The translations under genes and the position numbers were made by a program. A model generated the notes under the pieces. It was not told the origin of the DNA. It saw nothing but the letters and a program-made list of their open reading frames with translations, and searched no databases. This document shows, one piece after another, positions 1-7,167 of a DNA stretch of 40,544 nt (position 1 is its first letter; each line of letters starts with the position of its first letter). The DNA is from Gemmatimonadales bacterium (GTDB lineage: Bacteria; Gemmatimonadota; Gemmatimonadetes; Gemmatimonadales; GWC2-71-9): the NCBI GenBank assembly GCA_030699545.1, contig JAUYMC010000045.1:1-40544 (forward strand), read 5' to 3'.

Positions 1-1
1 G

Positions 2-1321
2 GCGCAGCGCGTCGGCGCCGCGGTGATCGTGACGTGCGACTGCGGCATCACCGCCATCGACGCCGTCGCCGCCGCCCGCGCCGCCGGCATCGAGATCATC
101 GTCACCGATCACCACCTCCCGGGCGACGCCTTGCCGCCGGCGCATGCCGTGCTCGATCCGCAGCGGCCCGATTGCCCGTCGGAGGAGAAGAACCTCTGCG
201 GCACCGGGGTCGCCTTCAAGCTCGCGCAGGCGCTCGTGCCGGCCCTCGGCCTGTCGCCGCACCTGCCGCTGCACTTCCTCGACTTCGTCGCGATGGCGAC
301 GATCGCCGACGTCGTGCCGCTCGTCGGCGAAAACCGCATCCTCGCGCGCCACGGCCTCAAGATGCTGGCCGACTCGCGCTGGGTGGGGCTGCGCGCCCTC
401 GTCGAAACGGCGGGACTGTCCGGGCGGCCGCTGCGCGCCTCGCACGTCGGCTTCATCCTCGCGCCGCGGCTCAACGCCGCCGGCCGCATCGGCGATGCCC
501 ACGACGGGTTGCGGCTGCTGCTGACGGAAGACGCGGGCGAAGCGGCGGCGCTCGCGCGCGAGCTCGAGACGATCAACGCGCGGCGCCAGGCGCTGGACCA
601 GCAGATTCTCGACCAGGCGATCGAGCTGGCCGATGAGGCGCTGACCGCCGCGCCCGGGCAGTGCGCGCTGGTGCTCGCGGCCGAGGGCTGGCATCCCGGC
701 GTGATCGGGATCGTCGCGTCGCGGTTGGTGGAGCGCTACGGCCGGCCCACGTTCCTCATCTGCTGGGACGACGACGGGCTCACCGGGCGCGGCTCGGGGC
801 GGAGCATTGCCGGCTTCGATCTGCACGGCGCGCTGCAGCGCGTCGGCACGCATCTCGAGAAGTACGGCGGGCACCTGATGGCGGCGGGGCTGACGATCCG
901 GCGCGACCGCTACGAGGGGTTCCGCGACGCGTTCCTCGGCGTCGCCGGCGCGCTGCTGGGGCCCGACGACCTCGCGCCCAGCCAGCGCGTGGACCTCGAG
1001 GTCCCGCTGAACATGGTGAGCGCCGACCTGGAGCGGCTGATGCGGCATCTCGAGCCGTGCGGCATGGGGAATCCGGCGCCGGTGTTCGGCGTGCGCGGCG
1101 CGCGCGCGCTCGGCGCCAAGCGCGTCGGCACCAATCACCTGCGCTTCACGCTCGATGACGGCTCCGGGGTGTTGCCGGCGATCGGGTTCCGCTGGGCGGA
1201 CATGGTGCCGCAGACGTGGCTCGAGCAGCCGCTGGACGTCGCGTTTCGGCTGGAGCGCGACGACTGGCAGGGGCGGGTGACCTTACAAGCGCGGATTGCG
1301 TGCTTGGCGCCGGCGAAGTAA
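2..1321 (+). CDS. recJ: Single-stranded-DNA-specific exonuclease RecJ, 5' truncated
   Basis: The reading frame is open from the window edge, so the N-terminus lies upstream; about 439 residues are present. RecJ degrades single-stranded DNA 5' to 3' in recombination and mismatch repair. Near the start, a CDCGI segment followed by VTDHH is the DHH phosphoesterase metal site. An LNAAGRIGDA segment follows, and the DHHA1 region holds GRGSGRS and the KYGGHLMAAG segment, whose GGH is typical of the family. A C-terminal OB-like region ends in LQARI. Family proteins are about 560-580 residues, so roughly 120-140 are missing. A tract of AATGCGG heptamers starts right after the stop codon. The assignment is firm; only the start is unknown. 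Confidence 0.95.
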   Translation, partial: AQRVGAAVIVTCDCGITAIDAVAAARAAGIEIIVTDHHLPGDALPPAHAVLDPQRPDCPSEEKNLCGTGVAFKLAQALVPALGLSPHLPLHFLDFVAMATIADVVPLVGENRILARHGLKMLADSRWVGLRALVETAGLSGRPLRASHVGFILAPRLNAAGRIGDAHDGLRLLLTEDAGEAAALARELETINARRQALDQQILDQAIELADEALTAAPGQCALVLAAEGWHPGVIGIVASRLVERYGRPTFLICWDDDGLTGRGSGRSIAGFDLHGALQRVGTHLEKYGGHLMAAGLTIRRDRYEGFRDAFLGVAGALLGPDDLAPSQRVDLEVPLNMVSADLERLMRHLEPCGMGNPAPVFGVRGARALGAKRVGTNHLRFTLDDGSGVLPAIGFRWADMVPQTWLEQPLDVAFRLERDDWQGRVTLQARIACLAPAK

Positions 1322-1323
1322 GA

Positions 1324-1422
1324 AATGCGGAATGCGGAATGCGGAACTACATGGCGAGGTCGGTTCGGACATGACACTCACATTGCCATTCCGCGTTCCA
1401 CGTTCCGCATTCCGCATTCGCC
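1324..1422. repeat. Inverted tracts of heptamer units between recJ and rsmD
   Basis: The left arm is three exact AATGCGG units at 1324-1344. The right arm is five units at 1388-1422 (ATTCCGC, GTTCCAC, GTTCCGC, ATTCCGC, ATTCGCC), the reverse complement of the left unit with small changes. About 43 bases separate the arms, so a transcript could fold into a long hairpin. The right arm ends one base before the rsmD GTG start and occupies the place of a Shine-Dalgarno sequence. A second pair with nearly the same unit lies at 9182-9253. Confidence 0.85.
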
Positions 1423-1423
1423 T

Positions 1424-1942
1424 GTGATCCGCATCATCTCGGGCGAGTTCAAAGGCCGCCGGTTACGGACGCCCAAAGGGGGTTCCGTTCGCCCCACCGC
1501 GGATCGCGTGCGCGAAGCGTGGTTCAGTATTCTGCAGGGCGAGATTCCCGGCGCGCGGGTCCTCGATCTCTTCGCCGGCTCGGGCGCGCTCGGCCTCGAG
1601 GCGCTGTCGCGCGGAGCCGTGACCGTGGATTTTGTGGAGCAGCACCAGGCCGCGCTGGCGGCGATTCGGGAGAACGCCGGCACGCTGCAGGTGACCGAGC
1701 GGGTGACCATCCACCGGAGTGATGCCATGCGCTTCGCCGAACGGTTGCAACCGGGCGCCTACGACGTGGCGTTCGCCGATCCGCCGTACGCCGGTGACGC
1801 CGCCCAACGGCTGGTCGCGCTCTATCGCGCGACGCCGTTCGCGCGCGTGTTCTCGATCGAGCATGCCGCGGATCTTCCCCTCGCGGGCGACGACACGCGC
1901 CGCTATGGCGATACGGCCGTGACCTTCGTGTACGCCCCATGA
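1424..1942 (+). CDS. rsmD: 16S rRNA (guanine(966)-N2)-methyltransferase RsmD
   Basis: RsmD methylates G966 of 16S rRNA using S-adenosylmethionine. The 172-residue protein begins [14 protein letters not shown], the usual RsmD N-terminus, and continues with [15 protein letters not shown]. The SAM site is [20 protein letters not shown], and the catalytic NPPY-type motif appears as ADPPYA. GTG 1424 is chosen because the family alignment begins there. An upstream ATG at 1325 would only add residues encoded by the heptamer repeat. The start lacks a recognisable ribosome binding site because repeat units occupy that position. Its stop overlaps the coaD start as ATGA. Confidence 0.93.
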   Translation: MIRIISGEFKGRRLRTPKGGSVRPTADRVREAWFSILQGEIPGARVLDLFAGSGALGLEALSRGAVTVDFVEQHQAALAAIRENAGTLQVTERVTIHRSDAMRFAERLQPGAYDVAFADPPYAGDAAQRLVALYRATPFARVFSIEHAADLPLAGDDTRRYGDTAVTFVYAP

Positions 1943-2418
1943 AGCGCACCGCCGTCTACCCCGGCTCCTTCGACCCCGTCACCAGGGGTCACGAAGACCT
2001 GATCCAGCGCAGCCTCGGCTTCGCGGACCGGCTCGTGGTGGCGGTCGCCGTCAATGTCGTCAAGCAGCCGCTGTTCACCCTCGAAGAACGGGTGCGGCTG
2101 ATCCGCGACGCCGTGCCCGACCCGCGCGTCGAGGTGCAGTCGTTCGACGGGCTGCTGGTGCAGTTCGCGCAGCAGGTCGGCGCGTCGCTGATCATCCGCG
2201 GGCTGCGCGCGGTGTCGGACTTCGATTACGAATTCCAGATGGCGCTGATGAACCGCAACCTCGCGCCCGAGATCGAAACCGTCTTTCTCGTGCCCGCCTT
2301 CGATCTCACCTATCTCAGCTCGAGTCTGGTGCGCGAGGTCGCGCGCTTCGGCGCCGACGTCTCGGCGCTGGTCCATCCCACCGTCCAGCAGGCCCTGAAG
2401 CGCAAGTTCGGAAAATGA
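1939..2418 (+). CDS. coaD: Phosphopantetheine adenylyltransferase CoaD
   Basis: CoaD transfers AMP from ATP to 4'-phosphopantetheine, the penultimate step of coenzyme A synthesis. The 159-residue length is normal. The nucleotidyltransferase signature is clear: [19 protein letters not shown] near the N-terminus with the T/HxGH-type site (TRGH), [20 protein letters not shown] in the middle, and the [14 protein letters not shown] segment near the end. The ATG overlaps the rsmD stop and its own stop overlaps the pta start, so rsmD, coaD and pta are probably translationally coupled. Making CoA beside a gene that uses acetyl-CoA is a sensible pairing, though that link is inference. Confidence 0.97.
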   Translation: MKRTAVYPGSFDPVTRGHEDLIQRSLGFADRLVVAVAVNVVKQPLFTLEERVRLIRDAVPDPRVEVQSFDGLLVQFAQQVGASLIIRGLRAVSDFDYEFQMALMNRNLAPEIETVFLVPAFDLTYLSSSLVREVARFGADVSALVHPTVQQALKRKFGK

Positions 2419-3326
2419 GCTTCCTCGACCGCGTGTACGCGCGGGCCCGGGAGCGGAACGCGCGCATCGTCCTGCCCGAGGGGGACGACGCCCGAGTGCA
2501 GGAGGCGGCGCGGATCCTCGAGCGCGAAGGACTGGGTGTCGTCACGCTCCTCGATCGCACGATTCCCCATTCCCGATTCCCCGCCGTGATCGGCCATCTC
2601 CGCACCCGCCGACCCGACCTGTTCCCGACGGATGCCGCCGCCGCCCGGGCGCTGGAGCATCCCGTCGTACTCGGCGCCTGCCTCGTCGGGACCGGCGCGG
2701 CCGATGTCATGGTGGGCGGCGCGCACTATCCCACCGCCGACACGCTTCGTGCGGCCCTGTGGGCCGTCGGACCGGCGCCCGGCATCACGACCATCAGCAG
2801 CGCCTTCTATATGATGAAGGGGGACGTAGTCCTGACGTTCGCCGACTGCGCCGCCGTCCCCGATCCGACGCCGCCCCAGCTCGCCGATATCGCGGTCGCG
2901 GCGGCGCGCGACCGGCGGCGTATCGTGGGCGACGAGCCGGTCGTCGCTCTGCTGTCGTACAGTACCCACGCCAGCGCCGCGGGTCCGCGGGTGGAGCGGG
3001 TGCAGGACGCCATCGCCGCCCTGCGCCGCCGCCTGCCGCCGCCTGATTTTGCCTTCGACGGCGAGCTCCAGGGCGACGCCGCGCTCGTGCCTGAGGTCGC
3101 GGCGCGCAAGGCGCCGGAGTCGGCCGCGGCCGGCCGCGCCAACGTCCTCATCTTCCCCGATCTCGACAGCGGCAACATCGCCTACAAGCTGGTGCAGCGG
3201 CTCGGCGGGTGGGTCGCGCTCGGGCCGATCCTGCAGGGCCTGGCGCGGCCCATCTGCGACCTGTCGCGCGGCGCATCCGTCGATGATATTGTGAGCACGA
3301 CAGCCATCGCCACACTGCAAGCGTGA
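2415..3326 (+). CDS. pta: Phosphate acetyltransferase (phosphotransacetylase)
   Basis: This interconverts acetyl-CoA and acetyl phosphate in acetate metabolism. At 303 residues it matches the short single-domain class, not the long class with an N-terminal regulatory domain. Support comes from [17 protein letters not shown] at the start, [22 protein letters not shown], the [18 protein letters not shown] block, [20 protein letters not shown], and [18 protein letters not shown] near the end, all classical PTA_PTB features. Residues 50-56 are encoded by a three-unit ATTCCCN heptamer tract, apparently tolerated in a loop. No acetate kinase gene is adjacent. A related phosphotransbutyrylase is less likely given the conserved C-terminal block. 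Confidence 0.92.
   Translation: MSFLDRVYARARERNARIVLPEGDDARVQEAARILEREGLGVVTLLDRTIPHSRFPAVIGHLRTRRPDLFPTDAAAARALEHPVVLGACLVGTGAADVMVGGAHYPTADTLRAALWAVGPAPGITTISSAFYMMKGDVVLTFADCAAVPDPTPPQLADIAVAAARDRRRIVGDEPVVALLSYSTHASAAGPRVERVQDAIAALRRRLPPPDFAFDGELQGDAALVPEVAARKAPESAAAGRANVLIFPDLDSGNIAYKLVQRLGGWVALGPILQGLARPICDLSRGASVDDIVSTTAIATLQA
2562..2582. repeat. Heptamer tract inside pta
   Basis: Three consecutive 7-nt units (ATTCCCC, ATTCCCG, ATTCCCC) lie in frame within pta. They resemble the ATTCCGC unit of the intergenic tracts at 1388-1422. I see no complementary arm nearby. Confidence 0.6.
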
Positions 3327-3339
3327 GGGGGGAGTTCGG

Positions 3340-3681
3340 ATGGGGTTCACCCTGAAGAAGGACAAGACCGGCATCGTCGTCGTGGGCGTGGATGGCCAGC
3401 TCATCGTCGGCAACCGGCAGGAGCTGAAGCAGAAAGTGCTCGACGCGCTGGAGGGGGGGGGGGGCGCGCGCAAATTCGTGATCGACTTCAGCAAGACGGG
3501 CTACATCGATTCCTCCGGACTCGGCGTGCTCGTCTCGCTCTCGAAAAAAATCCGCGAGCAGGGGGGCGAGCTGCGGCTCGCCGGCCTCAACGCCGATCTC
3601 CAGACGCTGTTCGAGCTGACCAAGCTCGACACCCTGTTCGCCATCACCGGGACCGCGGAGGAGGCGCTCGCCGCATTTTGA
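3340..3681 (+). CDS. STAS-domain anti-sigma factor antagonist (RsbV/SpoIIAA-like)
   Basis: This 113-residue STAS protein has the organisation of an anti-anti-sigma factor. In that family the unphosphorylated form binds the anti-sigma kinase and frees a sigma factor. The phosphorylatable serine lies in YIDSSGLGVLVSLSKKI around residues 52-66, and the domain runs essentially from end to end. Downstream are an RsbW-like kinase and a SpoIIE-type phosphatase, which gives a full partner-switching set, although no sigma factor gene is nearby. A 12-G homopolymer encodes four glycines near residues 39-42, before KFVIDFS. A one-base slip there would truncate the protein. An ATG with a gggagt-type upstream signal supports the start. 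Confidence 0.9.
   Translation: MGFTLKKDKTGIVVVGVDGQLIVGNRQELKQKVLDALEGGGGARKFVIDFSKTGYIDSSGLGVLVSLSKKIREQGGELRLAGLNADLQTLFELTKLDTLFAITGTAEEALAAF
3453..3464 (+). repeat. G12 homopolymer in the STAS gene
   Basis: Twelve consecutive G residues lie inside the anti-sigma antagonist gene and encode glycines between a helix and the next strand. Such tracts are prone to slipped-strand changes and also to sequencing error. Confidence 0.9.
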
Positions 3682-3682
3682 C

Positions 3683-4372
3683 GTGACCGCCCTCCACCTG
3701 CAGGTCACCCCCGCCGCGATGAGCCTCGAGGTGCCGAGCGATCTCGGCGTGGTGGGCGACGCGGTCGAGCTGGTCGCGAGCCACCTGCCGCCCGGCGCCC
3801 TCTCCCCCCGCCGTCTCAGCTTCAACTTCCGCACCGCCTTCGCCGAAGCCCTCGGCAACGCCATTCGCTACGGGACCGGCGAAGATCCGTCCAAGACGGT
3901 GCGCGTCCGCGTCGAGCTGTCGCCCGACGCTGTGCGCATCCACGTCCTGGACGGCGGCCGCGGCTTCGATCGCGCTACCCTCCCCGATCCCACGCGGCCG
4001 GAGAACGTGGACCGCGAGGACGGCCGCGGGCTGTTCGTCATTCGCCACCTGGTCGACGACGTCGCCTTCAACGACACGGGCAACGCCATTTGCCTCACGC
4101 TCCGGGCGGGGTGCCCGGGGGGGGGGGGGCGGGGGCGGGGGCGGCAGCCGGAGGCCGGCTCGAGCGCCTCCTCTCGGCGCTCGCGTCGCTCTCGGGAGAC
4201 CGGACGTCGCTGCGGCTGTGGCGCGTCGAGGGAGCACGGCTCCGGCTGGTCGTCGGTGAGCCGCCGCAGGACCCGGCCGGCTGGAGTCCGCCGCCGCCCG
4301 GCTGGTCCGGCGACGGCGGCCGTCTGGACACGCCCGAAGGTCCCGTCTGGTTCCAGCCGGTGCCCGGGGTGA
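3683..4372 (+). CDS. Anti-sigma regulatory serine kinase, RsbW-like HATPase, with an unusual 3' end
   Basis: GHKL-type ATPase of the RsbW/SpoIIAB group, expected to bind a sigma factor and phosphorylate the STAS partner. Visible ATP-site motifs are the N box FAEALGNAIRYG (E-x3-N), the G1-like LDGGRGFD and the G2-like DREDGRGLFVIRHLVDD. The recognisable domain ends with NAICLTL around residue 142, near base 4108. Beyond that the frame runs through a 13-G tract and then about 85 low-complexity Arg/Gly/Ser-rich residues that read like an out-of-frame shadow of the phosphatase gene. The natural C-terminus is therefore uncertain. One added G (or two fewer) would join this frame to the phosphatase. 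GTG 3683 follows the STAS stop by one base. Confidence 0.8.
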   Translation: MTALHLQVTPAAMSLEVPSDLGVVGDAVELVASHLPPGALSPRRLSFNFRTAFAEALGNAIRYGTGEDPSKTVRVRVELSPDAVRIHVLDGGRGFDRATLPDPTRPENVDREDGRGLFVIRHLVDDVAFNDTGNAICLTLRAGCPGGGGRGRGRQPEAGSSASSRRSRRSRETGRRCGCGASREHGSGWSSVSRRRTRPAGVRRRPAGPATAAVWTRPKVPSGSSRCPG

Positions 4373-5751
4373 GCGGCACCTGGCTCGAGATCAAGGGCGA
4401 TGTGCGCAACGCCGACGAGTTGGCGGAGGTCGTGGGGGCGGTGCTCGGCGCCGAGCAGGAGACGGGGCAGGTGGCGGCCGAGCTGTCGGGCCGCTACGAG
4501 GAAATCGACCTGATCTACACGATCAGCGAGATCCTCGGTCACACGATCCGGCTGGACGAAGCGGCGAGCCGGATTCTGCGCGAGGTCTCGACCGTCGTGC
4601 GGGCCCGCCGTGCGACGCTGCTGGTGCACGATCCGCGCGCCAACGTGCTCCGCCTCGTCGCCCAGCGCGGCGTGGAGCTGCACGACCTCGATCCGATCGA
4701 AGTGGACGACCCCGAGTCGATCGCCGCGCGCGTGTTCCGCGAGATGCGGATCATCAGCTACGACCCGAGCGACCAGCGCGTTCCCAAGCCGCCCAATCCC
4801 ATCGAGCGGAGTTATCGCGGCCAGGCGTTCCTGTCGGTGCCCGTGGTGTACGCCTCCCCCGGCCGGGCCTCGACGCCGATCGGCGTCATCAACCTCACCG
4901 ACCGCGAGGGCGAAGACGCCTTCACGGCCGGCGATCGCAAGCTCGTCGCCGCGATCGCCAATCAGATCGGCGCGGCGGTGGAGAACGCGCGGCTGGTGCA
5001 GCGCGACCTCAATCAGCAGCGCGTGCAGCGCGAGATGGAGCTGGCGCACGATCTGCAGCTCAAGCTGCTGCCGTCGCCCGGCGTCGTGGCCGCGCGCGCC
5101 GACGTGGCGGCCCGCTGCGTACCCGCCGAATCGGTCGGCGGCGACTTTTACAACCTGCTGCCGCTGCACGACGAGCGGATCGGCGTCATGATCGGCGACG
5201 TGTCGAGCCACGGCTTCGGTGCCGCGCTCATCATGGCGCTCGCGATGGCCGCCTCCGGCATTCACGCCGAAACGGCGGAGTCGCCGGTCGACGCGCTGCG
5301 CAAGCTCGAGGAGTCGCTGGCCGACGAGCTGGCGCGCACCGAGATGTTCCTCAGCCTCTGCTACGCCGTCGTCGACCCCGCGCAGGGCAAACTCACCTAC
5401 GCCAACGCGGGGCACGCCCACGCCTTTCTCGTCGCGGCCGATACCGGCGAGGTCACCCGGCTCGAAGCGACCCGCCCCCCGCTGGGGCTCGGCGGCGGGG
5501 GCGGGGAGCGCATGATTCCGTTGCGGCGTCACCAGACGATTCTCGCGCTCTACACCGACGGCCTGGCCGACGCCCGCGACCAGCGGGGCGGAGGCGAGGT
5601 GTTCGGCGACGAGCGCGTGCTGGGCCACGTCCGCAATCAGCGCGACCGTCCGGCGCGGCACATCCTCGAAGCGGTCTTCACTCACATCGCCGCGTTCACG
5701 GGCGGCGCGCCCGCGCACGACGACCGCACGCTGGTCCTCCTGAAAGTTTGA
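4111..5751 (+). CDS. GAF and SpoIIE/PP2C-type serine phosphatase (RsbU-like)
   Basis: Predicted phosphatase that would dephosphorylate the STAS protein and so release the sigma factor. After a Gly/Ala-rich start and a variable region, a GAF-like sensor spans about residues 135-300 (YEEIDLIYTISEIL, then FLSVPVVY...GVINLTDR). A helical linker ends in REMELAHDLQLKLLPSP. The PP2C_SpoIIE domain follows, with metal-binding residues in ESVGGDFYNLL, IGDVSSHGFGAALIMA, LYTDGLADARD and HDDRTLVLL. The start is unclear. GTG 4111 immediately precedes the G13 tract, TTG 4090 is in the same frame, and a fusion with the upstream kinase is possible if the tract length differs. The stop overlaps the rsmA start (TTGA). 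Confidence 0.88.
   Translation: MPGGGGAGAGAAAGGRLERLLSALASLSGDRTSLRLWRVEGARLRLVVGEPPQDPAGWSPPPPGWSGDGGRLDTPEGPVWFQPVPGVSGTWLEIKGDVRNADELAEVVGAVLGAEQETGQVAAELSGRYEEIDLIYTISEILGHTIRLDEAASRILREVSTVVRARRATLLVHDPRANVLRLVAQRGVELHDLDPIEVDDPESIAARVFREMRIISYDPSDQRVPKPPNPIERSYRGQAFLSVPVVYASPGRASTPIGVINLTDREGEDAFTAGDRKLVAAIANQIGAAVENARLVQRDLNQQRVQREMELAHDLQLKLLPSPGVVAARADVAARCVPAESVGGDFYNLLPLHDERIGVMIGDVSSHGFGAALIMALAMAASGIHAETAESPVDALRKLEESLADELARTEMFLSLCYAVVDPAQGKLTYANAGHAHAFLVAADTGEVTRLEATRPPLGLGGGGGERMIPLRRHQTILALYTDGLADARDQRGGGEVFGDERVLGHVRNQRDRPARHILEAVFTHIAAFTGGAPAHDDRTLVLLKV
4117..4129 (+). repeat. G13 homopolymer at the kinase/phosphatase junction
   Basis: Thirteen consecutive G residues, followed by more G-rich sequence. 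They sit where the RsbW-like domain ends and the phosphatase frame begins. The kinase uses frame 2 and the phosphatase frame 1, so 14 or 11 Gs would make one continuous reading frame. Confidence 0.9.
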
Positions 5752-6524
5752 GGCTCGGCCAGCACTTTCTCTCCGACCCCGGGATCCTCGGGCGGATCGC
5801 GGACGCGCTGGACCCGGTGCCCGGCGAGACGGTCATTGAAATCGGGCCGGGAAAGGGAACGCTCACCGAGATTCTGCTCGCCCGCGGCTTGATGGTGATC
5901 GCCGTAGAGAAGGACCGGGCGCTGGCGGAGGAACTGCGTGCGCGGTACGCGGTGCGCGGTGAGCGGGAGAACTTGACCGTGATTGCCGGGGACGCACTGC
6001 GTCTCGACTGGCATCGCTTTCCCGCGCACCGCGCACCGCTCACCGCGCACAAGATCATTGGAAACATTCCGTATTACATCACGTCACCGCTACTCGAGAA
6101 GGCCATGGAGCCGCCCCTCCCGGCCCGGATCGTCTTTCTCGTCCAGGCGGAAGTCGCCGACCGGATCGCGGCGCCGCCGGGCGGCAAGACGTATGGCGCG
6201 TTGTCGGTGGGCGTGCAGGCGGTGTGTCGCGTGGAGCGGTTGTTCACCGTCGCCCCGGGGGCGTTCCGGCCGCCGCCCAAAGTGCGCAGCGCGCTGCTGC
6301 GGCTCACGCCGCTCGCCGAGCCGCTGGTCGCGCCGGCGGAGGCCAAGGCGCTGCGCGCGTTCGTCACGGCGTGCTTCTCGCGCCGTCGCAAGCAGCTGCA
6401 CAACGCCGTGCCGGGGGCCACGGCGGAGGGGTTGCGGGCGCTGGGGTTCGATCCCCGCGCGCGGCCCGAGACGCTCGCGCCGCGGGATTTCGTGCGGCTC
6501 TTGCGCGGCAGTGCGCAATTGTGA
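5748..6524 (+). CDS. rsmA: 16S rRNA (adenine(1518)-N6/adenine(1519)-N6)-dimethyltransferase RsmA/KsgA
   Basis: RsmA dimethylates the two adjacent adenines near the 3' end of 16S rRNA during 30S maturation. The 258-residue protein opens with RLGQHFLSD, then the SAM site VIEIGPGKGTLTEILL, the acidic VEKDR, the IAGDALRLDW segment and the catalytic GNIPYYITSPLL. The C-terminal region has FRPPPKVRSALLRL and FSRRRKQLHNAVPG. TTG 5748 overlaps the phosphatase stop and places the family N-terminus correctly. Mirrored GCGCGGT-type heptamer tracts encode the stretches just before and just after IAGDALRLDW, which is unusual for so conserved a gene. The stop codon lies inside the Rex operator. Confidence 0.95.
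   Translation: MRLGQHFLSDPGILGRIADALDPVPGETVIEIGPGKGTLTEILLARGLMVIAVEKDRALAEELRARYAVRGERENLTVIAGDALRLDWHRFPAHRAPLTAHKIIGNIPYYITSPLLEKAMEPPLPARIVFLVQAEVADRIAAPPGGKTYGALSVGVQAVCRVERLFTVAPGAFRPPPKVRSALLRLTPLAEPLVAPAEAKALRAFVTACFSRRRKQLHNAVPGATAEGLRALGFDPRARPETLAPRDFVRLLRGSAQL
5940..6048. repeat. Mirrored heptamer arms inside rsmA
   Basis: The left arm at 5940-5967 has four 7-nt units (GCGCGGT, ACGCGGT, GCGCGGT, GAGCGGG). The right arm at 6021-6048 has four complementary-type units (CCCGCGC, ACCGCGC, ACCGCTC, ACCGCGC). The 53 bases between them encode conserved rsmA sequence, so the element is not a simple block insertion. Confidence 0.8.
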
Positions 6525-6536
6525 AATAATTCACAA
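6519..6536. promoter_or_regulatory. Rex operator overlapping the rex start codon
   Basis: The 18-mer TTGTGAAATAATTCACAA matches the established Rex site TTGTGAANNNNTTCACAA in every fixed position. It contains the rsmA stop codon (TGA 6522-6524), and its last base is the A of the rex ATG. AATAAT at 6525-6530 inside it resembles a -10 hexamer. If used, transcription would start at or next to the ATG. TTGCGC at 6501-6506 is a weak -35 candidate with an 18-base spacer. Confidence 0.92.
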
Positions 6537-7156
6537 TGCGGAAGATTTCCGACAGTACGATTCGTCGGCTGTCACTGTACCTCCGCTTCCTCGAGCAGGC
6601 CACGACGCAGGGACGCACCACCATATCGTCGGGGGAGCTGGCGAAGCTCGGCGGCACGACCTCCGCCCAGGTGCGCAAAGACCTCTCCTTTTTCGGCTCC
6701 TTCGGCAAACGCGGTCTCGGCTACACCGTTCCCGAGCTCGCCAGCCGCATCCGCGACATCCTCGGCCTGCAGCGCGGCTATCGCGTCGTCCTGGTCGGCG
6801 CCGGCCGCATGGGCGGCGCGCTCGTGCAGTACCAGGGCTTCAAGCAGCGGGGCTTCCACATCGCGGCGATCTACGATCAGGACGCCCGCAAGATCGGCTC
6901 GCGCTGGAACGGCCTCGTGGTGCGCGACGTGCGCCACCTCGAGACCGACCTCAAGAAGGAGCGCAGCGACATCGCCATCGTCGCGACGCCCGCCGACTCC
7001 GCGCAGCAGGTCGTGGACCGCCTCGTGCGCTGCGGCGTCAAGGCCATCCTCAACTTTGCGCCCGTCCCCCTCGCGGTCCCGCCCGACGTGCGCGTCAAGC
7101 ACGTCAACATGGCGCTGGAACTGGAAACGCTGAGCTACGCGCTGGCGAACCGTTAG
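6536..7156 (+). CDS. rex: Redox-sensing transcriptional repressor Rex
   Basis: Rex senses the NADH/NAD+ ratio. NADH binding releases it from DNA and de-repress fermentative and respiratory genes. The 206 residues comprise an N-terminal winged helix (ISDSTIRRLSLYLRFLE, then LGGTTSAQVRKDLSFFGSFGKRGLGY) and a Rossmann NAD domain with VVLVGAGRMGGAL (GxGxxG). The C-terminal helix (VKHVNMALELETLSYAL) swaps between subunits in known structures. The gene starts within a perfect Rex operator, so autorepression is very likely. No Shine-Dalgarno sequence precedes the ATG, in keeping with a leaderless mRNA or coupling to rsmA. The arginine deiminase gene follows after 11 bases. Confidence 0.97.
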   Translation: MRKISDSTIRRLSLYLRFLEQATTQGRTTISSGELAKLGGTTSAQVRKDLSFFGSFGKRGLGYTVPELASRIRDILGLQRGYRVVLVGAGRMGGALVQYQGFKQRGFHIAAIYDQDARKIGSRWNGLVVRDVRHLETDLKKERSDIAIVATPADSAQQVVDRLVRCGVKAILNFAPVPLAVPPDVRVKHVNMALELETLSYALANR

Positions 7157-7167
7157 CTTTCCCCCCC

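Noticed and set aside
1324-1422. Heptamer arrays as a CRISPR array
   Set aside because: Units are 7 nt without spacers and occur as mirrored arms; no cas genes are present.
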